Below the pieces are notes generated by a model. It saw only the letters and a list, made by a program, of their open reading frames with translations. It did no database searches and was not told the DNA's origin. DNA of 19,612 bases from a bacterium. GTDB lineage: Bacteria; JAMCPX01. Where the stretch lies: assembly GCA_021787655.1 (NCBI GenBank), contig JAJYLM010000027.1, forward strand, positions 1 through 19,612, read 5' to 3'. The first letter of the stretch is position 1. Each line of letters starts with the position of its first letter. Made by a program: the position numbers and the translations under genes. Positions 14,562-19,612 of the stretch are shown here, piece after piece.

Positions 14562-16750
14562 AGGCTATTCTCCTTGGCCGTTGAATCCGGCGGGCTTTCC
14601 CTGACGACCGGCAGGGAAACGGTGAACGTTGTGCCGCAGGGCTGGTCCGGGCGGTCTTCTTTTGATATGCTCGAGAAGCTTATCTTCCCTCCGTATTTTT
14701 TCATGATTCCGTAGCACAGGGACAGGCCGAGGCCCGTACCCTCGCCGACCTTCTTGGTGGTAAAAAAGGGGTCAAATACCCGCGGCTTGATCTTGTCGGG
14801 TATGCCTGCACCGGTATCGGCAACATGCACACTGACCCATCCGTTCTCCAGGGAAGCGGAAATGGTCAGGATGCCGTCCCCGCCCTGCATTGCAGCAACC
14901 GAATTGTTGATGAGATTGAAGATGACCTGCTGGAATTCCCGGCCGTCCCCGCGTACTCTCGGCAGGTGTTCCGGCAGGTGCATGACGATGTTTATTTTTT
15001 TCGTCATCAGCGTATTCCGGACGATCGTGACGACCGTATTGACGCAGAAAGCGACATCGATCGTTTCCTCGAGTCCTTCGGTGATGCGTGCGAACCCCAG
15101 CAGGTTTTCGACGGTTTTTTTTGCACTGCGTGCATGCTGTTCGATGATACCCAGATCCCCATACGTCTGTGCCTCGTCCCGGTACCTCTCCTTCAGCAGA
15201 TCGGCAAACCCGAGGATGATGGACAGGGGATTGTTGATCTCGTGCGCGACGCCGGCAGCAAGGGTCCCAATCGATGCCAGCTTTTCCGTATTGTATATTT
15301 TCTGCTCGAGTTCTATTTTATCCGTTACGTCCTTGATAATGGCGGTACTTCCGATGATCTTTCCGTCCTTTGACCGGACCAGCGTCCGCGATATGTCGAC
15401 CGTGATCCTGCGGCCGGTTTTGGTGATGCGGGGCGCGCGGTAATCCTTCACATACCCGTTCGCCAAAACCTGCTGTTCGATGTCACGGATCTCCGTTTCT
15501 GCATCCAGCTCCGGGGGGATGATCCTGTGAAAGCTCTGATTGATCATCTCGTCCGCGGTATATTCGAAGATCAGCTCTGCTCCCTTGTTCCACGTTTGTA
15601 TCTTATTTTCGGTATCGATGAAGATGATTGCATCCACGGAATTCTGGAGCACGTTCGACAAATACCGTTCCTGCTCGCTGACCTGCTCTTTCAGGGACGC
15701 TGATATTCTTTGCTGGTAGGTTATAACGATAAATCCGAAGAAGAACAGGCCTGCTATCAGGGCCGCCTCTGCGACAAAGTGCCGCACATACATGGAGTGG
15801 ACTGCCTGTGCGACTTCCGCAATCGGGGCAACAACGGCAACCGACCACATATGTCCCTGCCCGAGCAGGGAACTTTTCACGGGCGTATACGCGATCAGCT
15901 TCGTCAGTTCGCCCTCGTGGACGCCGCGGTGCCAGCCGCTGATGTAGATGCCTGTTCCTTCCTCGCCGTTCAGCATCCGCTCCTTCATGATCCGGTTGAT
16001 TTCAGCAAAGGTGATATACGGCTTCCGCTCCTTCCTGACTGAAAAGGCGTCCCTGCCGATGAAGTCCTGTTCCGGGTGGTAGAGAAACATGCCGGTTTCG
16101 TCAATGACCCAGGCATAACCGGTCCTGCCCGATCGAATCCTGCTCGTGACCGTCTGAACGAGCCTGCTGACATCGATCGTTGCAAAGAGCCGTACTGCAG
16201 ACGATGAGTTCGGCACACCGTCCGTAAAAAAAGTACCGGTAATAGTGACACTGCCGCCGGACGATTCCGTTGATTGCAGCGGACCGAACACCAGGGAACC
16301 GGCAGACCCGGTGCCGGACAACCGGCCTGCTTGCCCTTCCCGTGTTGCAAGGGTATTCCGGGCGTTGTACACCTCGTAGCTCCGGCCGTCCTTGCCGATG
16401 TATCCGATATCGATCAATCCTTTGTTTTGATGTTGACTGAAGACAACCTTCATGGCCTCCCTGAGCGAGGACACCGGGCTTCCAGCCGCCAACCGCCGGA
16501 GACTGAGCACCCCGGTCTTGATATCGTCCAGGTTTGCCTGTATCTGGTATGCAGCCTGCCGGGCAAGAATGAGCTGCTGCTGGTTGAAATCCCCGTTGAT
16601 CTGGTTCCGCATGATATTGGCGTTCTGATAGACCAGAAAGAAGGCGGTACCGATAATCAGGAGGAAGAGCACGAGCGTTATGACCGCAAAGGAACGGGCC
16701 CCGAGTATGCTGCCGACGAACGGTTTTATCCCCGTTGTTCCCTGCTTCAT
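14558..16750 (-). CDS. Cache-PAS sensor histidine kinase
   Basis: 730 residues. The first membrane helix (about 20-41) and second (about 325-345) flank a ~280-residue periplasmic double Cache sensor, with the paired patterns IDIGYIGKDGRSYEVYN and GYAWVIDETGMFLYHP. A PAS domain (about 362-478) begins RYLSNVLQNSVDAIIFID and ends IGSTAIIKDVT. HisKA follows with His503 (LAAGVAHEINNPLSI). The HATPase domain has Asn616, DTGAGIP (645-651), FDPFFTTK and GEGTGLGLS (669-677). It is complete and probably active. No HAMP domain is evident. The ATG at 16750 overlaps the stop of paralog C by four bases, and its own stop overlaps the REC-Fis start by four, so the three genes form a tightly coupled block. 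It differs from the unit B kinase by the PAS domain and a longer sensor, so the two probably sense different signals. Ligand unknown. Confidence 0.93.
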   Translation of the reverse strand: MKQGTTGIKPFVGSILGARSFAVITLVLFLLIIGTAFFLVYQNANIMRNQINGDFNQQQLILARQAAYQIQANLDDIKTGVLSLRRLAAGSPVSSLREAMKVVFSQHQNKGLIDIGYIGKDGRSYEVYNARNTLATREGQAGRLSGTGSAGSLVFGPLQSTESSGGSVTITGTFFTDGVPNSSSAVRLFATIDVSRLVQTVTSRIRSGRTGYAWVIDETGMFLYHPEQDFIGRDAFSVRKERKPYITFAEINRIMKERMLNGEEGTGIYISGWHRGVHEGELTKLIAYTPVKSSLLGQGHMWSVAVVAPIAEVAQAVHSMYVRHFVAEAALIAGLFFFGFIVITYQQRISASLKEQVSEQERYLSNVLQNSVDAIIFIDTENKIQTWNKGAELIFEYTADEMINQSFHRIIPPELDAETEIRDIEQQVLANGYVKDYRAPRITKTGRRITVDISRTLVRSKDGKIIGSTAIIKDVTDKIELEQKIYNTEKLASIGTLAAGVAHEINNPLSIILGFADLLKERYRDEAQTYGDLGIIEQHARSAKKTVENLLGFARITEGLEETIDVAFCVNTVVTIVRNTLMTKKINIVMHLPEHLPRVRGDGREFQQVIFNLINNSVAAMQGGDGILTISASLENGWVSVHVADTGAGIPDKIKPRVFDPFFTTKKVGEGTGLGLSLCYGIMKKYGGKISFSSISKEDRPDQPCGTTFTVSLPVVRESPPDSTAKENSL

Positions 16751-19296
16751 ACCCTTACACCTGCGGCCTGCGGGAGATCAAGCCGTTTCAAAAAATCCTG
16801 CCGGTACCATCCGGCGACTGCATCGTTTGCGAGCGCCATATCGAGCTGCTTGAACATCATGGTCAGCCTGCCGAGAATTTCCAGGGAGGACAACAGCAGC
16901 GTGCTGCTCTGATAATGAATCGAGGAATCGAGAAAGTCGGCTTCCCGAACGCTCGAGAACCCCATGATTGACAGAATATCCGCAAGCACCTTTATCCTCC
17001 GGATCCGGCGTTCGAGCGCTGCGCCCCCGTCTTTATACTGCATCCTGATATAATTCTTTCCGGGATCGTCCGTACACAGGGCCTCGACGGTGCTGAAATG
17101 GTACCCCATATGTAAACCGAGGAGCATGTAGTGCTTCCCGAGGATTGCGAAGCTCCTTTCCAGAAAGCCGTTCCCCTGCGGATTCAGGACCTGGGCTGAC
17201 ATGACCGAGACCAGTCCGCCAAAATTAACGCCCGGCGTCGGCGGCCAGCCTTCTTTTTTTATGCCGTTCCAGAATGCCGTCATCGGTAAGGATTCGATCT
17301 GGGTTTCCACGATTTCCCTGGTGCCGGCATAATCATCCATCTTCCGGTCGACGTAAACGATGTTGATCGCCAGAGGTATGCTGCTTTTCAACCGGATGCC
17401 GATATCGTCCGAGCATCCGACAGCAGAACATGACGTGAACATCTCCTCCATCGCCTTTTGGTGGACAAACCTGGTTATATCGTGGAACGTTTCACAGTGG
17501 ACCGGTGTAAAAGTATCCGCGGTTGCATCGTGGAGATTCAGGGGCGAGATCTTATCAAGCACTTTTCGAAGCAGTTCGAGAACCGGGGGACGGGCAGACA
17601 CGGAATCGTCGCTCTGCCGCACCTGCAGGATGCCATCGCACAGGCCGCTGTAGACCGCTGTTCCCGTGGCATCGACGGTCACCTCGCTCCCTGAGGGAAT
17701 GTCGAATGCACCGGAAATCCCGGCAATCATCGGGATCCTGTATTCCCGGGCTATCGTTGCCATATGGCTTGCTGTCCCCCCCTGCACGGTCACGAGGGCC
17801 TTCACCCTGTTGATGGCCATGACAATCCCGGGAAACGGACTGCGGGTGACAAGGACAGACCCTTCTGGCATGCGGGAAAGGTCCTGGGGACTGTCTGCAT
17901 GGAAGACCTTCCCTGCCCCTGCTCCGGGACAAACGGTCGTGCCCCCTGTCACCAGGAGCGCAGCTTCCGGAAAACCGGATGAAGCCTGGACCTGTTTTAT
18001 ATCCATGACCCGCAGTGGCCTTGCCTGGAGTATGTACAGCCGTCGGTTCTGATCGATGACCCATTCAATGTCCTGCGGACACGCGTAGTGCTTTTCTATA
18101 CCGAGACCGGCGTCAAGCAGGTTCTGTATCTCTGATGTGTCGAGACTCGGCACACGCTGCATGGATTCCGGGACCTGCTCCTGCCGGACTCCTCCCGAAG
18201 GATGGATACAGAGTTTCAGAGGTTTTACGGCGATGCTGGTCTCACGAACAGACCTGTCCTCGCGGGAAACCTTGAATACGTCCGGGGTCACGGTTCCGTC
18301 GACCAGGTATTTTCCGAGACCGAAGATGGCGTTGATCAGCATGCAGTGTTCCGCCGGGTGAACCGGGTCCAGCGTATAGATCACGCCGCTGACAGCTGCA
18401 TCTATCATCTCCATGCACCCGACGCCCATGGCAAGCTCAGCCTCTGACAGCGCATGGCTCATAAAATAGTAGATGGCCTTGGGTGTAAACTTGCTTGCAA
18501 GAACATCCCGGTAGCGGTCTATAATCTCGCGTTCCTGAACGTTGAGGTACGTGGCATACTGGCCGGCAAAACTGAACAGGGTATCTTCACCCAGTGCGCT
18601 CGACCGCAGGGCAAACCCCTGTGCGGATGAAGTCCTCCGCAATTCCGCAAAACTGCCGCGGATCGCACCCGTAAGATCATCCGGCACTGTGCCTGACCTG
18701 ATCATATCCTGTATCTGTCCGCTCCGGGCGATCAGATCCCCGGAATTTTTTATATCGAGGGAATGGATACTTGTATCGATCTTTTCCTGCAGGTTGTTCG
18801 CTGCCACAAAGTGCTTGTATGCCCATGCAGTAATTGCAAAGCCTTCGGGTACGGACATCCCGAGCCGGGACCGGATCTCACCCAGCTGTGCTATCTTGCT
18901 TCCGACACTCGACGCGTGCTCTTTGGTGATCCGGTGCAACGGCAGGGTAAAATCATCGCGCCGGATCTCCGTTCTCCCGTGGACAATGTTCTGGAGGTCC
19001 GCATCGAGTGCAGTAAACCGTTCCCGTAAGACGCCGTATTTCTCTCCTCCGATGAGGATTAACCTGTCCGTCAAATGTTGAACGTCGGTTCGAAGGGTTT
19101 GGACACTGGTGATGATGTAATTGATATCGAAGCAATATTCGCCCTGGGATTTTTCCTCCATGTCGCCGATGATCTTCAATATCCTGTTGTTGGTATCGAG
19201 AATATCGAGAAAAATTGAAAATTTGAGCTGAATTTCGCTCAGGAGCTTGTCTGAGTTCACCTTCTTCTGCCGGAACACTTTACCGATCCAGCCCAT
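16747..19296 (-). CDS. PEP-synthase-like phosphotransferase, paralog C
   Basis: 849 residues. A helical N-terminal region (about 15-120) is followed by the ATP-grasp domain: VGSK with Lys134, RSSALGEDT (231-239), SFAGQYATYL, GVIYTLDP, DIEW (409-412) and ILQARPL with Gln424 and Arg426. The phosphohistidine domain has GGTASHMATIAREYRIP with His511. The C-terminal domain shares CETFHDITRFVHQ (601-613), GYHFSTVEALC (731-741) and NYIRMQYKDGGA (748-759) with paralogs A and B, and shows no PEP/pyruvate-binding barrel motifs. The ATP-site residues are intact, so phosphorylation of His511 from ATP is likely; the acceptor is unknown. First gene of unit C, overlapping the kinase start. Its own ribosome site is poor, but a strongly initiated eight-codon leader frame ends eight bases before its ATG, suggesting coupled translation. 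Confidence 0.87.
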   Translation of the reverse strand: MGWIGKVFRQKKVNSDKLLSEIQLKFSIFLDILDTNNRILKIIGDMEEKSQGEYCFDINYIITSVQTLRTDVQHLTDRLILIGGEKYGVLRERFTALDADLQNIVHGRTEIRRDDFTLPLHRITKEHASSVGSKIAQLGEIRSRLGMSVPEGFAITAWAYKHFVAANNLQEKIDTSIHSLDIKNSGDLIARSGQIQDMIRSGTVPDDLTGAIRGSFAELRRTSSAQGFALRSSALGEDTLFSFAGQYATYLNVQEREIIDRYRDVLASKFTPKAIYYFMSHALSEAELAMGVGCMEMIDAAVSGVIYTLDPVHPAEHCMLINAIFGLGKYLVDGTVTPDVFKVSREDRSVRETSIAVKPLKLCIHPSGGVRQEQVPESMQRVPSLDTSEIQNLLDAGLGIEKHYACPQDIEWVIDQNRRLYILQARPLRVMDIKQVQASSGFPEAALLVTGGTTVCPGAGAGKVFHADSPQDLSRMPEGSVLVTRSPFPGIVMAINRVKALVTVQGGTASHMATIAREYRIPMIAGISGAFDIPSGSEVTVDATGTAVYSGLCDGILQVRQSDDSVSARPPVLELLRKVLDKISPLNLHDATADTFTPVHCETFHDITRFVHQKAMEEMFTSCSAVGCSDDIGIRLKSSIPLAINIVYVDRKMDDYAGTREIVETQIESLPMTAFWNGIKKEGWPPTPGVNFGGLVSVMSAQVLNPQGNGFLERSFAILGKHYMLLGLHMGYHFSTVEALCTDDPGKNYIRMQYKDGGAALERRIRRIKVLADILSIMGFSSVREADFLDSSIHYQSSTLLLSSLEILGRLTMMFKQLDMALANDAVAGWYRQDFLKRLDLPQAAGVRV

Positions 19297-19304
19297 ATAG
19301 TTGC

Positions 19305-19331
19305 TTACCCGAAGAAAGCAGCCCTATCCAT
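19305..19331 (-). CDS. Possible eight-codon leader peptide before paralog C
   Basis: ATG at 19331 lies seven bases after a strong AAGGAAGGAG site and opens the frame MDRAAFFG, stopping with TAA at 19307-19305. The start of paralog C is eight bases further on and has no good ribosome site of its own. The leader therefore probably delivers ribosomes by reinitiation. It contains no run of regulatory codons, so classical attenuation is not indicated. Confidence 0.45.
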   Translation of the reverse strand: MDRAAFFG

Positions 19332-19371
19332 ATTCGATCTCCTTCCTTCTGCCAGGGTTGACCCTGATGGT

Positions 19372-19399
19372 ATCCTATGAGGAACAGGGGATTCTGTCA
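19372..19399 (-). promoter_or_regulatory. Sigma70-type promoter of unit C
   Basis: On the minus strand an exact TTGACA (19399-19394) is followed after 16 bases by TAGGAT (19377-19372). Transcription should start near 19365, about 35 bases before the leader-peptide ATG and 70 before paralog C. The operator lies just upstream of the -35 box. Confidence 0.7.
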
Positions 19400-19402
19400 A
19401 CA

Positions 19403-19421
19403 AATATTGTATACAATATAC
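19403..19421 (-). promoter_or_regulatory. Operator of unit C (ATATTGTATACAATAT palindrome)
   Basis: Bases 19403-19418 form a perfect 16-base palindrome centred on GTATAC. On the minus strand the longer reading AGTATATTGTATAC (19421-19408) matches the unit B site at 13 of 14 positions, and both lie eight bases before TTGACA. With a start near 19365 the palindrome centre is at about -45, a position used by activators that contact RNA polymerase. TTGTATACAA-type palindromes fit GntR/FCD proteins. Confidence 0.7.
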
Positions 19422-19560
19422 TAAAATCAGGACACTGCAGGTATGCAGACGGGCGGTATTCGTACACCTCCTGCTGCACACTTCTGCGTGCACAACGGTG
19501 AAGAGAGGTATGCAACGTGAACAGATGCAGGACCGCTGGTGTTCCCTGACAGAGCGCAGA

Positions 19561-19612
19561 CTACTTCTTTTTTTTCCTGGTCTGTCCCTTCCTGAGGGTC
19601 ATGGTCCTTTCC
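19561..19612 (-). CDS. Possible C-terminal end of a minus-strand gene (partial)
   Basis: A minus-strand frame enters from the right edge and ends with TAG at 19563-19561. The last residues read TLRKGQTRKKKK, a strongly basic tail. Another minus frame also stays open from the edge to about 19434, so the choice is uncertain. No domain can be seen. The 139 bases from 19422 to 19560 contain no gene or terminator I can support. Confidence 0.35.
   Translation of the reverse strand, partial: ERTMTLRKGQTRKKKK

Noticed and set aside
19510..19612. Plus-strand frame starting at ATG 19510 and open to the window edge
   Set aside because: GAGAGG lies only one base from the ATG, the composition is unremarkable, and it is too short to judge at the edge.

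Overview
The window comes from a moderately GC-rich bacterial chromosome. The gene style points to an anaerobic Desulfobacterota (Geobacter/Syntrophobacter-like) or Nitrospirota bacterium: Cache-sensor histidine kinases with single-output response regulators, large PEP-synthase-like proteins, and TSUP and SulP anion carriers. No marker gene fixes the taxon, so this is an inference. I see no rRNA, tRNA, CRISPR array, insertion sequence or phage gene.

Layout. Positions 1-82 hold the last codons of an upstream + strand gene. A minus-strand ankyrin-repeat lipoprotein (165-638) ends at a clear intrinsic terminator. Divergent from it is a 12-helix MFS transporter (840-2071) with a good sigma70 promoter, interrupted by a one-base frameshift near 1551. 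Almost everything from 2131 to 19296 is on the minus strand and falls into three transcription units. Unit A (6183 to 2131) encodes a small secreted or anchored membrane protein, a TSUP anion carrier and PEP-like paralog A. Unit B (11042 to 6270) encodes PEP-like paralog B, a Cache histidine kinase and a REC-only regulator. Unit C (19296 to 11241) encodes PEP-like paralog C, a Cache-PAS histidine kinase, a REC-Fis regulator, a twin-CBS protein and a SulP permease with a STAS domain. The last ~50 bases may hold the tail of another minus-strand gene.

How the parts fit. The three ~850-880-residue paralogs share four regions: an N-terminal helical region, a PPDK/PEPS-type ATP-grasp domain, a swivelling phosphohistidine domain, and a C-terminal domain that is not the PEP/pyruvate-binding barrel of true PEP synthase. 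They look like ATP-dependent histidine phosphotransferases with an unknown acceptor. Each unit carries one paralog, and each is preceded by the same motif (minus strand TATATTGTATRC, within palindromes of TTGTATACAA type, typical of GntR/FCD regulators). In units B and C the motif lies at an identical distance upstream of a TTGACA -35 box. In unit A it lies at or just downstream of the likely -10 box. The window therefore looks like a small regulon in which three related phosphotransferases are each paired with an anion transporter, a two-component system, or both. The regulator that would bind the motif is not encoded here.
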